From positions 2,453,501 to 2,517,500 of the forward strand of contig NZ_CP108462.1 in NCBI RefSeq assembly GCF_036226365.1: a stretch of 64,000 bases of DNA. Reading direction: 5' to 3'. The notes under the pieces are model-generated. The model saw only the letters and a list, made by a program, of their open reading frames with translations. It was not told the DNA's origin and made no database searches. Numbering within the stretch: the first letter of the stretch is position 1; every line of letters begins with the position of its first letter. The DNA comes from Streptomyces sp. NBC_01262 (GTDB lineage: Bacteria > Actinomycetota > Actinomycetes > Streptomycetales > Streptomycetaceae). The position numbers and the translations under genes were made by a program. Shown piece by piece: positions 31,801-39,478 of the stretch.

Positions 31801-31949
31801 CCGCCGGCGGCGGCCGCGCGTGGACGGTGAAGGTCGACATCAACATCCACGGGGCGACCGACCCCATCGCCACCGCCCGCGAGGTCCGCCGCCAGCTGCT
31901 GGAGCTCAAGCGGACCCTGGGCCTGAACATCAGCCTGGGGGTGGGGTGA
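28878..31949 (+). CDS. Tail tape measure protein, 1023 aa
   Basis: Sets tail length and moves at DNA injection. GTG 28878 with TAGGAGGT upstream. Long alpha-helical protein; residues about 90-160 hold a hydrophobic stretch (GALWGVGIAAAVTALPAVGALVPMVAGLGLVAGALKL) and 390-510 another set (IIGFAGVVISNIPMVIK..., AAAFGWIPGIG) that could insert into the membrane. The motif GGDVGGNYAAGGLLSGPGTGTSDDIPL near residue 620 and the end SPSTVFAQLGRHTTEGLALGI are typical of actinophage tape measures. At about 1.5 angstrom per residue the tail would be near 150 nm (rule of thumb). Confidence 0.93.
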   Translation: MSERRLIFDVLGRDRLSRVFDRIGDGATRMGRRISRASDDGDRALGDFTRDARGRLHDTRGRFVAAGLAAERMGDDVDRSSSRSRGALSRLMSVVRGVGSAAASAVPSTGALSGALWGVGIAAAVTALPAVGALVPMVAGLGLVAGALKLGLSGVSDAMALAGTDAKEYHKALKKMSPEQREFTKALVAAKKEFAGVGKDVQKAMLPGFTKAVKAAKPLIDELSGGLVVMGKVLGDTADDFSKLMKDSGFQDDFGNTLLLGTEFVRDLTGGLVPLTRSIFDFGAASKPTLDAFGNGISGLMSKGIPGFFTGLKGGIDGSAQMFTGLFNTVNKDLPVLGDAIGEIANSTGPALSEIFESAGDNGAKAFKIIGTAAHYLKPVFGEVGGAVRIVSILLGQVADIAGNVGRVVLESLWPSFRKSSEAVGPLQRLANWLKDNKQATLEFTRVASNGIIGFAGVVISNIPMVIKVFRLMATGVLTALDGIISGAAAAFGWIPGIGPKLKQANKTFDQFKDSFITGLHSAEAQTQSFADKVGPRLAANKLRMNIDNWNQQIAVAKGKLSDKNLPSSKKAALRADISDLEAKVRKAKADLASVKNRSVTVYTNYKVNGTQRGGDVGGNYAAGGLLSGPGTGTSDDIPLMGSDGEFIVNAKATSRNLRLLEAINSGRIARFASGGKVGKGISKSALSAIRTDTAHRMVIQLTASASQIGSMVKELVGDIERAFKGKKSKVDDRLVAMLEKSNVRLKTLAAQRDKIAAKIAEAKAFASSTAATARGTATLSSLGEDSLTGHGGGIKAGLQSKLAQIRQFSRYISILAKRHLNKSMLRQILEMGPESGFAYASELVGSSQKTISEINGVQSTINKESAKLGRTGADALYDSGRNAGKGFLAGLAGQQKAIEKLMLSIAKGMQKAIRKALGIKSPSTVFAQLGRHTTEGLALGITDRVPAVHRALATVSDAVAGTQVGVPSVAMAGAAGGGRAWTVKVDINIHGATDPIATAREVRRQLLELKRTLGLNISLGVG

Positions 31950-31950
31950 G

Positions 31951-34272
31951 GTGACGCGTGTGACGGTGCAGGCCGGGTTCGGCTACCGGGTCACCAGCAA
32001 CACGATCTACTGGACCGACATTACCGAGTTCGCCGACCTGGTCTCCGGGATCAGCATCACCCCCGGGGCGTCGGACGAGGTGTCCGACATCCAGGCCGCC
32101 ACGGCCAGCCTCACCCTCGACAACTCCGACGGCCGGTTCACCGCCGGCCTGGGCACCTCGCCGTACTCCCCGAACGTGGTGAAGAACTGCCCGCTGCGGA
32201 TCCTGGTCACCGCGACGGCCAAGAACTTCATCACCAACCCGACGTTCGATGTGGATGACACCGACTGGGAGTACGGCAGCGTGGATCCGGCGTCGGTCGT
32301 CGGAGACGCCACGCACGTGCAGGCCGGGGCATACGCGGCGCTGATCACCTGGTCGACCAGCGGCACCGGCGGGATCTACCAGACCATCGTGTACGGGCTG
32401 ACCATCGGCCAGCGGTACACCGCCAGCGGCTACGTGTGGGTACCCGCCAGCGGCCAGCCGGTACGCCTGCAGATCAACGACGGTCTGGCCACCGGCACCG
32501 CCTCCTCGACCACCGGCGCCTTCCAGCGGATCACCGTCACCTGGACGGCGACCTCCGCCTCGCACGCGGTGCAGATCACCACGACCGCCAGCCCGCCCGC
32601 CGCCGGCAAGACGGTCTGGCTCGACAGCGTGCAGGTCGAGGAGGGCACGTCGGCGACCACGTTCGACAGCGCCGGCGCGGTGGTGTCCGGCCGCCACTAC
32701 GGCATGGTCAACGAGTGGCCGACCCGCTGGAAGGGCCTGTACGCCACTGCCACGATCACCGCCACGGACACGTTCAAGTGGCTGACCCGGCAGCCGGCCC
32801 TGCAGCCGATGCTGGTCGAGGAGATCCTGCAACTCGGCCCGATCTCCTACTACACCCTGGCCGAACCCGCAGACTCCACCACCGTCGGTGACCTGTCCGG
32901 ACAGGTCACCACGACACTGTCCATCACCCAGGCCGGCGCCGGCGGCACCCTGGCGTTCGCCGGCTCCACCGGCCCGGCGGGCACCGGCCAGTCCTGCCCG
33001 ACATTCACCCCTGCCTCGGCATCCGCAGGCAAGTACCTGACGGCCGACCTGGGCGGGCAGTTCCAGATCGACAGCGGCGCCACCTACATCGTGGTGGAGG
33101 CCTGGTTCCAGACCTCCACCACCGACCGCGTCATCTGCTCGCTCAAGTCGACCACGGGCGACTACCAGATCACCTTCGCCCTGGACTCGGCGACCGGGCA
33201 CCTGGCCATCACCAGCGTCAGCCCGAGCACCGGATCGGCAACCGTGGTGTTCTCCACCGCCAGCCTCGCCGACGGGGCGTGGCACCAGCTGGTCTACAAC
33301 GAGAACGGCCTCAACATCTACATCGACGGCGTCTCCTACGGGCCGCTGTCCGTGGCGTCCATGCACGACCTGCGGCTCCTGGCTGTCGGCAGCAGCTTCG
33401 GGACGCGCCTGTGGAACGGCGCCCTGTCCCACGTCGCGGTCTACACACTGCAGCACAGCTCGACCATCGGCGCCGATGCCGCCGCCCACTACGCGGCCGG
33501 CAGCACGGGCTTCACCGGAGAGACCGCCGACGTGCGGGTCCCGCGCCTGGCGTCCTACGTCAACTTCGACTACGTCAACATCTACGGCACCACGTTCGAC
33601 CCCGTCGCCTCCCAGGGCGAGGGCGGCTCGACCGCACTGGACGCGATGAAGGAGATCGAGGCCACCGAGTCCGGTCGGCTGTTCGCCGAGCGCGACGAGT
33701 ACGCCATCGCGTTCCAGTCCCGCGACCTGCGATACAACCCGACGTCCGCGTTCTCCCTCGTCTACGCCGACCTGGAGACCGACGACGTCGGCTTCGAGGA
33801 TGACGACCAGAAGATCGTCAACACCGTCATCGCGTCCCGCCCCGGCGGCGCGACCCAGCGGTTCGTCGATGATGCCTCGCGCGCCAAGTTCGGGCCGTAC
33901 CAGCCGCCGGACCTGAACCTACTCAAGACCACCGACCTGAAAGTCAGCGACGCGGCGAACTGGATGATCTCCCGTTACGCCGACCCCCCGCCCGAGCTGC
34001 GGGAAATCAGCATCGACGCGTACAGCATGCCGATGGCCACCTACCAGGCCCTGCTCGCCGCGAACATCTCCACCACGTTCACCGTCACCGGCCTGCCCGC
34101 GCAGGCGCTGTCATCGACCGCGACGTGCACCGTCGAGGGCTACGTCGAGACCATCCGCCAGTCCAGCCACCTCCTGGCGTTCCACTGCTCGCGCGCCTAC
34201 ACCGACAGCGTCTGGGTCCTGGACGACCCGACCTATTCCGTCCTCGGGTCCACCACCCGACTCGCCTACTGA
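31951..34272 (+). CDS. Distal/minor tail protein with carbohydrate-binding and LamG-like domains, 773 aa
   Basis: GTG 31951, one base after the tape-measure stop. Residues 1-85 are like the start of phage distal tail proteins (WTDITEFADLVSGISITPGASDEVSDIQAATASLTLDN). Residues about 90-245 look like a CBM4/9-type jelly roll (NFITNPTFDVDDTDWEYG ... GKTVWLDSVQVEEGTSATTF). Residues about 290-510 look like a LamG/concanavalin fold (YIVVEAWFQTS, DGAWHQLVYNENGLNIYIDG). The C-terminal 250 residues return to tail-hub sequence. The two sugar-binding units probably touch the cell wall during adsorption. Confidence 0.85.
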   Translation: MTRVTVQAGFGYRVTSNTIYWTDITEFADLVSGISITPGASDEVSDIQAATASLTLDNSDGRFTAGLGTSPYSPNVVKNCPLRILVTATAKNFITNPTFDVDDTDWEYGSVDPASVVGDATHVQAGAYAALITWSTSGTGGIYQTIVYGLTIGQRYTASGYVWVPASGQPVRLQINDGLATGTASSTTGAFQRITVTWTATSASHAVQITTTASPPAAGKTVWLDSVQVEEGTSATTFDSAGAVVSGRHYGMVNEWPTRWKGLYATATITATDTFKWLTRQPALQPMLVEEILQLGPISYYTLAEPADSTTVGDLSGQVTTTLSITQAGAGGTLAFAGSTGPAGTGQSCPTFTPASASAGKYLTADLGGQFQIDSGATYIVVEAWFQTSTTDRVICSLKSTTGDYQITFALDSATGHLAITSVSPSTGSATVVFSTASLADGAWHQLVYNENGLNIYIDGVSYGPLSVASMHDLRLLAVGSSFGTRLWNGALSHVAVYTLQHSSTIGADAAAHYAAGSTGFTGETADVRVPRLASYVNFDYVNIYGTTFDPVASQGEGGSTALDAMKEIEATESGRLFAERDEYAIAFQSRDLRYNPTSAFSLVYADLETDDVGFEDDDQKIVNTVIASRPGGATQRFVDDASRAKFGPYQPPDLNLLKTTDLKVSDAANWMISRYADPPPELREISIDAYSMPMATYQALLAANISTTFTVTGLPAQALSSTATCTVEGYVETIRQSSHLLAFHCSRAYTDSVWVLDDPTYSVLGSTTRLAY

Positions 34273-34285
34273 AAGGAGGGTCGGC

Positions 34286-34735
34286 GTGACGTTTCCCCTG
34301 ATCCCGGTGCAGCGGGCCGAGACGTTCTACCTGCCGCCCCGCCCCCTGCCGCCCACCGCGTGGGACCTGGTGCCGCCGGCGGAACGGGTGCACCGCTGGG
34401 TGGAAGAGAAACAGCAGCGCCGGCTGCGCCTCCCGGACGGCTTCGTCCTCGGGCAGCGCGTGTGGGCCCGGATCAACCACAACCGGTGGCTGGTCGATTG
34501 CCCGTGCGGCAGCGCGCAGGTGGTGAGTCCGGCCGACGCGCGGATGGCGTGCACCGAGTGCGGCCTGGGCTGGATCGTCGTGGTGTTCCCCAAAGACGTG
34601 GCCGCGGCCGAGGCGGCCGTCGCGGACGAGTTGCCGCACCTGCGGAACTGGTGGCAGCCCGACGACCCGGACCCGGCGTTCCTGCCGCCGTCCGACGCAC
34701 CCGCTGACCCGGCCGGAACGGAGGCCACGGCATGA
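34286..34735 (+). CDS. Hypothetical tail-region protein with zinc ribbon, 149 aa
   Basis: GTG 34286 after GAAAGGAGGG. Residues 70-92 contain CPCG ... CTECG, a zinc ribbon, unusual in a structural cassette. The N-terminus is proline-rich and the end is acidic and proline-rich. The stop overlaps the next start (ATGA at 34732). Could be a minor virion part or a chaperone. Confidence 0.65.
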   Translation: MTFPLIPVQRAETFYLPPRPLPPTAWDLVPPAERVHRWVEEKQQRRLRLPDGFVLGQRVWARINHNRWLVDCPCGSAQVVSPADARMACTECGLGWIVVVFPKDVAAAEAAVADELPHLRNWWQPDDPDPAFLPPSDAPADPAGTEATA

Positions 34736-35229
34736 CGACAACGCCGCGCACGTGGGTGGTAGGCGAAGTCGTCACCGCAGCTGAGTTGAACGCAGAGATC
34801 CGCGACCAGTTCAACAGCTTCTTCGGCGCCTGGTCGACGTACACCCCCACCTGGAACGCCACCAGTGCACCGGCGCTGGGTAACGGGACGTTGGTCGGCA
34901 GGTACATCAACCTCGGCCGCACCTACCACTGCGTCGTCCACCTCACCGCCGGATCCACCAGTACCTACGGCTCCGGCGGCTACAGCTTCTCCCTGCCGGC
35001 GACTGCCGCGGCGTCCGGTACCGGGTCTCGCATCGGTGAGGCCCAGGCGCTGGCGGCCACCCGGGTCGGCGGCCAGACCGTCATCAGTCCGAACGGCACC
35101 AACGTCACGCCGTTCTTCGCCACCTCATCGTCCGTGACCACCCTGATCCAGGCCACTCCTACCGTGCCCTTCACCTGGGCCAGCGGCAACGAATGCCGGA
35201 TGGGCTTCACCTACGAATCTGCTTCCTAG
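34732..35229 (+). CDS. Putative tail fibre/tip protein, 165 aa
   Basis: ATG 34732. It starts PRTWVVGEVVTAAELNAEIRDQFNSFF, a motif often seen at the N-terminus of actinophage minor tail proteins, followed by a beta-rich, Thr/Ser/Gly-rich body (WSTYTPTWNATSAPALGNGTLVGRYINLG). This second part resembles trimeric fibre or receptor-binding domains. Role inferred from sequence style and place. Confidence 0.7.
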   Translation: MTTTPRTWVVGEVVTAAELNAEIRDQFNSFFGAWSTYTPTWNATSAPALGNGTLVGRYINLGRTYHCVVHLTAGSTSTYGSGGYSFSLPATAAASGTGSRIGEAQALAATRVGGQTVISPNGTNVTPFFATSSSVTTLIQATPTVPFTWASGNECRMGFTYESAS

Positions 35230-35244
35230 GAGAGGGAAACACCC

Positions 35245-35487
35245 GTGGCTGATTTGCAGACGCCCATCACTGTTTCCACCACCAGCCCCCTGTTCCGTGT
35301 CTCCGTCAACGACGGCGGCCCGGACGGCGGCTCCTCCGCCGACGTCTACATCGGCGGCATACCGTCCTCGATGGACGTCAGCCACATGGAGACCGCGGTC
35401 CTGGCGCTGGCCGCCTCGCTCGGGTCGGTCGGCACCTTCAACATCCTCAGCGTCACCCGGGTCACCCCTGCCGAGACCGCCCTGTAG
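35245..35487 (+). CDS. Small beta-rich tail-region protein, 80 aa
   Basis: GTG 35245 with AGGAGAGGG upstream. Small, no cysteines, beta-rich start (ITVSTTSPLFRVSVNDGG) and helical end (DVSHMETAVLALAASLGSVGTF). It lies in the fibre region. Function unknown. Confidence 0.6.
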   Translation: MADLQTPITVSTTSPLFRVSVNDGGPDGGSSADVYIGGIPSSMDVSHMETAVLALAASLGSVGTFNILSVTRVTPAETAL

Positions 35488-35569
35488 CGGACCCCGTCGG
35501 CCCATCGGGCCGGCCATACATCCGCCCGTGAAATCTTCACCGCCGGAATTAAGGGTCGTCTCCGATCCC

Positions 35570-35597
35570 GCCCCGAGCCACCTGGCCGGGGCTTCTT
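35570..35597 (+). terminator. Terminator between tail and lysis genes
   Basis: GCCCCG at 35570-35575 pairs with CGGGGC at 35587-35592 with an inner GCC/GGC pair, followed by TTCTT. It separates the structural genes from the amidase. Confidence 0.6.
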
Positions 35598-35615
35598 CAC
35601 GCCCTGGAGGGCAGC

Positions 35616-36536
35616 ATGGCCACCCCCCTGACCGCTGATGCCCTGGTCGCCGCCCTCAAGGCGGAGGGCGCCACCGTCGCCGAGCATGCAGGCTGGCGCA
35701 CCCACAACAGGGCCGGCCACGGCGACTGGGGCCCGGTGCGCGGCGTCGTGATCCATCACACCGCCGGCACCGACAGCCTCAACCTCTGCTACAACGGCCG
35801 CTCCGACCTCGCCGGTCCGCTCTGCCACGCGCACATCGCCAAGACCGGCACGATCACCCTGGTCGGCAACGGACGTGCCAACCACGCGGGCACCTTCGCC
35901 GCGAACGCGGTCGACGCGATGAAGGCAGAGTCCAGCACCCACCCGCGCCCCGATGCCGCCGAGCCGGTCGACGCCAACGCGATCACGTACGGCGTTGAGG
36001 TCGAGAACAAGGGCGACGGCGCCGACCCCTACCCGGCGGTGCAGTACGACGCCGCGGTGCGGTGGGCCGCCGCGCTCTGCCGTGCGCATGGCTGGTCCGC
36101 CGAATCGGTGATCGGCCACAAGGAGGGGACCCGCCGCAAGACGGACCCCAGCTTCGACATGACCGCGTTCCGCGCCGACGTCGCCGAACGCCTCACCCAC
36201 CCCGCCAGCTGGAACCCCACGGAGGACGACATGCCCACCCCGAAGGAGATCGCCGAGGCGGTCCTGACCACCGACGGCATCATCAAGAACCCGGTCGATG
36301 ACCCCAAGAACGGGTTCATCACCCTGGCGACCAGCGCCCGCAACGTGGAGATCGTCACCCGGCGGATCGACAAGACCATGGCCGGTCTCGTGGCGCAGGT
36401 CGCCGCACTGAGCGCCGCACTGGGCAAGCTCGCCGAGGCCGGCGGGCTCGACGCCGCCGAGGTCCAGGCCGCCGCCGAGGCGGGCGCGAAGGCCGCGCTT
36501 CACGAGCTCGGCGACGCCCTCAACACCACCTCCTGA
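35616..36536 (+). CDS. Endolysin, N-acetylmuramoyl-L-alanine amidase (Amidase_2 type), 306 aa
   Basis: Cuts the amide bond between MurNAc and the peptide in peptidoglycan. The catalytic domain is residues about 15-205: zinc ligands H47 or H48 in GVVIHHTAG, and H168 with the downstream K/D in VIGHKEGTRRKTDPSFDM. The C-terminal 100 residues form a helical, Ala/Glu-rich part (MAGLVAQVAALSAALGKLAEAGG...) that probably binds the wall or makes dimers; there is no SH3 or LysM repeat. No signal peptide, so release depends on a holin. ATG 35616 with GGAGGG upstream. Confidence 0.92.
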   Translation: MATPLTADALVAALKAEGATVAEHAGWRTHNRAGHGDWGPVRGVVIHHTAGTDSLNLCYNGRSDLAGPLCHAHIAKTGTITLVGNGRANHAGTFAANAVDAMKAESSTHPRPDAAEPVDANAITYGVEVENKGDGADPYPAVQYDAAVRWAAALCRAHGWSAESVIGHKEGTRRKTDPSFDMTAFRADVAERLTHPASWNPTEDDMPTPKEIAEAVLTTDGIIKNPVDDPKNGFITLATSARNVEIVTRRIDKTMAGLVAQVAALSAALGKLAEAGGLDAAEVQAAAEAGAKAALHELGDALNTTS

Positions 36537-36598
36537 CCCCCCGCCTGCCGCACGGACGGCTGGCGGAATCCCGTCTCGCAGAAAGGAATCCCCCTGAC

Positions 36599-36811
36599 AT
36601 GGCTGCTCCCGTAGAGACCAAGGTCAAGGCATCCACCGCCGGCGCCTACCTGGCGTCGTTCGGCCTCCTCGAGGTCCTGGTCGAGGTGCAGGACCACCCG
36701 CTCGCCATCGGCTTCCTGCCCGACGCGATCGAGCCGTTCGTCCTGGCGCTCGTTCCGGCCGGCATCGCCTTCGTGTCCGGCTGGAAGGCACGGCACACCC
36801 CGCGTCTGTAG
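36599..36811 (+). CDS. Holin candidate, 70 aa
   Basis: ATG 36599 (AGAAAGGAA upstream). Residues 12-60 hold two hydrophobic helices (GAYLASFGLLEVLVEVQ and AIEPFVLALVPAGIAFVSGW) with charged ends and a basic tail. Size, two membrane segments and position directly after the endolysin fit a class II holin. The hairpin-forming leader 36541-36565 (CGCC/GGCG with inner GCCG/CGGC) may control timing. Confidence 0.75.
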   Translation: MAAPVETKVKASTAGAYLASFGLLEVLVEVQDHPLAIGFLPDAIEPFVLALVPAGIAFVSGWKARHTPRL

Positions 36812-36820
36812 GAGGAACTC

Positions 36821-37084
36821 TTGGACGCCACCACCCTCGGCACCCTCCTTGTAGGGGCAGGCGGGATCGTCGGCGCGGTGGTGGCGTACCTCGGGAAGAA
36901 GGGCGAGACCGCCCTCACCGGCTACTCCAGCCTCACGGCAGAGCTGCAGGAAGAGCGCGACCGGCTCGACAAGAAGGTCACCGACCTGAGCGCCGAGCTG
37001 GTGCAGGAGCGCCTGGACCGCGCGGCAGACCAGGCCGAGATCGCTCGGCTGCGATCCGAAATCCGACACGGAGGCCAACCTTGA
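36821..37084 (+). CDS. Membrane protein with coiled coil next to holin, 87 aa
   Basis: TTG 36821 with GTAGGAGG upstream. Residues 5-25 form one membrane helix (LGTLLVGAGGIVGAVVAYLG). The rest is a strongly charged coiled coil (LQEERDRLDKKVTDLSAELVQERLDRA). This pattern matches accessory holin-like proteins that follow holins in actinophages; it may hold the holin or be a spanin substitute. The stop overlaps the TTG of the next gene. Confidence 0.65.
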   Translation: MDATTLGTLLVGAGGIVGAVVAYLGKKGETALTGYSSLTAELQEERDRLDKKVTDLSAELVQERLDRAADQAEIARLRSEIRHGGQP

Positions 37085-37755
37085 CCCGCGCCGAGCGAAT
37101 CCTTGCGCCACGGTGGCGAAGCGCCCTGCTCCTGTGCGCGCTTGTCGTCCTCACGGGCGCGGTCATCATCATCTGGGCCCGCATCGACAGTGGCGACCGC
37201 AGGGCGGACGAGCTCGCGGCTAAGGCCGACAAGGCCGCTGCCGAGGCGGACCTGCGGGGCACGGCGGTCTCGACGCTGGTCGGGGATGTACGGGCGTTGC
37301 GGCAGCAGGTGCAGGCCGCGGGTAAGACGCCGGTGGCGCCTGACCCCGCGCGGGCGGTGCCGTCGCTGTCGGCGCGTACGGAGGTGCCCGTGCCGATCCC
37401 CGGCCCGGCCGGGCCCACGGGATCGCCGGGCATCAACGGAGCGTCTGGCGCCACCGGATCGGCCGGCCCGACGGGGGCGCCGGGGGTTGCGGGGGTGCAG
37501 GGGCCGGTAGGGCCTACGGGTCCGGCCGGCCCCGCTGGTCCCGCCGGCGCGGATGGGCAGGACGGCAAGGACGGGGCCGACGGCAAAGACGGCACGGACG
37601 GGCAGGCCTGCCCGACGGGCTACACCTGGCAGGCCCCGGCTGATGACCCGGATGCGCTGGTGTGCCGGAAGGCCTCGGCGCCCTCGCCTTCGCCGACCGA
37701 GGGCGGCCTCGGCCTGGCGGTACTCGCCGCGACCGCTACGTACAGGAGGCTGTGA
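37081..37755 (+). CDS. Membrane-anchored collagen-like protein, 224 aa
   Basis: TTG 37081 overlaps the previous stop. A basic start, one membrane helix (residues 14-33, LLLCALVVLTGAVIIIWARI), and a coiled coil (40-80) are followed by a run of about 25 Gly-X-Y triplets (residues about 103-180, many GPAGPTG and GADGQDGKDG), then a short cysteine pair region and a second hydrophobic end. Collagen-like repeats occur in many phage fibres, but the membrane helix at the N-terminus is unusual for a virion part. It could instead be an envelope-anchored trimeric protein made by the lysogen. Confidence 0.75.
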   Translation: MTRAERILAPRWRSALLLCALVVLTGAVIIIWARIDSGDRRADELAAKADKAAAEADLRGTAVSTLVGDVRALRQQVQAAGKTPVAPDPARAVPSLSARTEVPVPIPGPAGPTGSPGINGASGATGSAGPTGAPGVAGVQGPVGPTGPAGPAGPAGADGQDGKDGADGKDGTDGQACPTGYTWQAPADDPDALVCRKASAPSPSPTEGGLGLAVLAATATYRRL

Positions 37756-39005
37756 TGCCGCTGCCCGCTGGGGTAGAGACCGTGACGGTGTCGTCGGGTG
37801 TGCCGATGACACTGCCGGACGGGACATGGATCCAGGGGAAGCTGACGTTCACGTTCGTCGACCTGGCGACCGTGGCCGAGGACGACTTCGCTTTCGGTGG
37901 CGGGGTCGAGGTCGACCTGGTCGACGGCGAATGGTCGGTCACGCTGGTGGCCAACGACGCGACGGGCATCAACCCCAGCGGCGGCGCGTACATGGTGACG
38001 CCTGAGTTCACCAACGCGCCCAACTGGGACCCCCGCTACGTGCAGCTGCTCAAGGCCAGTCCATCGGTGAAGTTCGCCGACGTCGTCATCCCCGACCCGA
38101 TCGCCGCCACGTACACCGTCCTCGCGGACCCGTCGACGCTGCTGGCCAAGGCGCAGAACCTGGCTGACGTTCCCGACAAGGCGGCGGCCCGTACGGCCCT
38201 GGGGCTGGGCAGCGCGGCCCAGCAGGCGACCAGCGCGTTCGATGCGTCTGGTGCCGCCGCCGCGGCGCTGGCAGCGGCCGTCGGGGACGCGGCCAGCAAG
38301 TACGTGGCGCTCACCGGCAATCAGGTCATCCTCGGTGAGAAGACCTTCAACGACGCCATCCCGGTACTCCCGGCGACCAACCCGGCATTCGACAACCAGG
38401 CCGCGCGCAAGGCGTACGTAGATGCCATGTCCGCAGTCGTGGGCGCCGTGACGGTGAGCGGGGCCGCATCATCGGGGAAGGTCCTCACCGCCACGTCCTC
38501 CAGCGCGGCGACGTGGCAGACGCCGTCCGGGGGCGGGGGCTCCGCGGACCGTACGGCCCGGGTCCGGATCGTCGACGACAGCCTCGTGGCGAACTGGGCC
38601 GAGCCCGGCTCGACGTGGACGATCGCGCAGACCTCCGCCGCGACCAAGCTCCAGTGCTCGATCGCCGCGAGCGCCGGCGACCGGATCGAGCTGTACCCGA
38701 ACTTCATGCGGGTCGGCGGCTTCTACATGGACTGGGCGTTGCTCGACAGCGCCGGCGCGATCGCGGTGTTCGCCAGCACCGAGAGCGCGAGCCAGCCCCC
38801 CGAGGGCAACCCCGCCCTGTATCCGAGTCTCAGCTTTTCGTACGCCACCAGCGCAGATGAGTTCACCGTTGGCGCCGAGCACCTGGCGGGCGGCCTCGCG
38901 ACGATCGCGCTGGTCTACCGGGGGACCGGCAGCGGGCGGGCGTACGCGCACACCAGCTACCCGTTCCGGTTGCGCCTGAAGAACATCGCCGCACAGCCAG
39001 CCTGA
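37755..39005 (+). CDS. Putative tail fibre / receptor-binding protein, 416 aa
   Basis: ATG 37755 with AGGAGG a few bases upstream overlaps the collagen gene. N-terminal beta unit (residues 1-125: VETVTVSSGVPMTLPDGTWIQGKLTFTF) fits fibre attachment domains. Residues 125-230 are helical and Ala-rich (a likely trimeric coil, with SKYVALTGNQVILGEKTFND). Residues about 265-416 are a beta-rich tip (RVRIVDDSLVANWAEPGSTWTIAQ..., FYMDWALLDSAGAIAVF) ending YPFRLRLKNI, like upper baseplate or fibre tips of Streptomyces phages. Last gene of the virion cassette. Confidence 0.75.
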   Translation: MPLPAGVETVTVSSGVPMTLPDGTWIQGKLTFTFVDLATVAEDDFAFGGGVEVDLVDGEWSVTLVANDATGINPSGGAYMVTPEFTNAPNWDPRYVQLLKASPSVKFADVVIPDPIAATYTVLADPSTLLAKAQNLADVPDKAAARTALGLGSAAQQATSAFDASGAAAAALAAAVGDAASKYVALTGNQVILGEKTFNDAIPVLPATNPAFDNQAARKAYVDAMSAVVGAVTVSGAASSGKVLTATSSSAATWQTPSGGGGSADRTARVRIVDDSLVANWAEPGSTWTIAQTSAATKLQCSIAASAGDRIELYPNFMRVGGFYMDWALLDSAGAIAVFASTESASQPPEGNPALYPSLSFSYATSADEFTVGAEHLAGGLATIALVYRGTGSGRAYAHTSYPFRLRLKNIAAQPA

Positions 39006-39478
39006 CTCTCAGCACGCGGCTCTACGCAGCACGTGGCTTCCTCCGGGTTGTTCTCCCGGGGGCGGAGTTCTTTCGAATTCAACTACCTGCCTAGTGGGCC
39101 CACTCGCACTTTCCGAAGATTTCAATATGAACTTGCCGCCGTTCGGGTGAATGAAAGACGGGACATGACAAGACCGCGAGCCCATTGACATGATCCAAAC
39201 TGCCAGGTCGCGAGAGGTGCGAGTCAGTTGCCACCCGCTAATGACCAACCGGCACTGAGCGTACGGAAAAGGGGGTAAGCAAGGTCGGGCCCCTGAGGTG
39301 TAACGTCGTGTAGCCGGACGTTGACGATCTCCAAAACGGTTGGCGAAACGACAGCAAAAAGCTCTCGGAGGGGAAACGGTACCCCTCCGAGAGCAGAGAC
39401 CAGAGGAGTCGTACCTCCCGTGGTGTCCCTCCACCGTAGCGCGGCCACGCTGGCCCGCTGCCACCCCCTCGGGCAGTC
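39006..39478. other. 473-base non-coding region after the virion cassette
   Basis: GC content falls clearly below that of the surroundings; short open frames on the minus strand have poor codon bias and no ribosome site. TTGACA at 39185-39190 looks like a -35 box, but I find no matching -10. The hairpin at 39361 is the only strong structure. This is a likely place for a moron (later-added cargo) junction. Confidence 0.6.
39361..39394 (-). terminator. 13-bp hairpin, terminator for minus-strand transcription
   Basis: GCTCTCGGAGGGG at 39361-39373 pairs with CCCCTCCGAGAGC at 39382-39394. A run of five A precedes it on the plus strand, i.e. a U-tract on the minus strand. No minus-strand gene is apparent to its right up to 41.4 kb, so it may end an antisense or regulatory transcript. 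Confidence 0.6.

Noticed and set aside
28431..31850. Minus-strand open frame over 1100 codons opposite the tape measure gene
   Set aside because: Composition is that of an antisense shadow; the plus strand encodes a recognisable tape measure with ribosome site.
31930..33489. 519-codon minus-strand frame opposite the distal tail gene
   Set aside because: Antisense shadow with no domain; the plus-strand frame has clear tail and sugar-binding domains.
37400..37620. Short GGC/CCG-rich tandem repeats as a CRISPR or microsatellite locus
   Set aside because: They are the codons of collagen-like Gly-X-Y triplets.
39009..39464. Minus-strand frame of 151 codons after the fibre gene
   Set aside because: Low coding bias, no ribosome site, and it would span the hairpin at 39361-39394.
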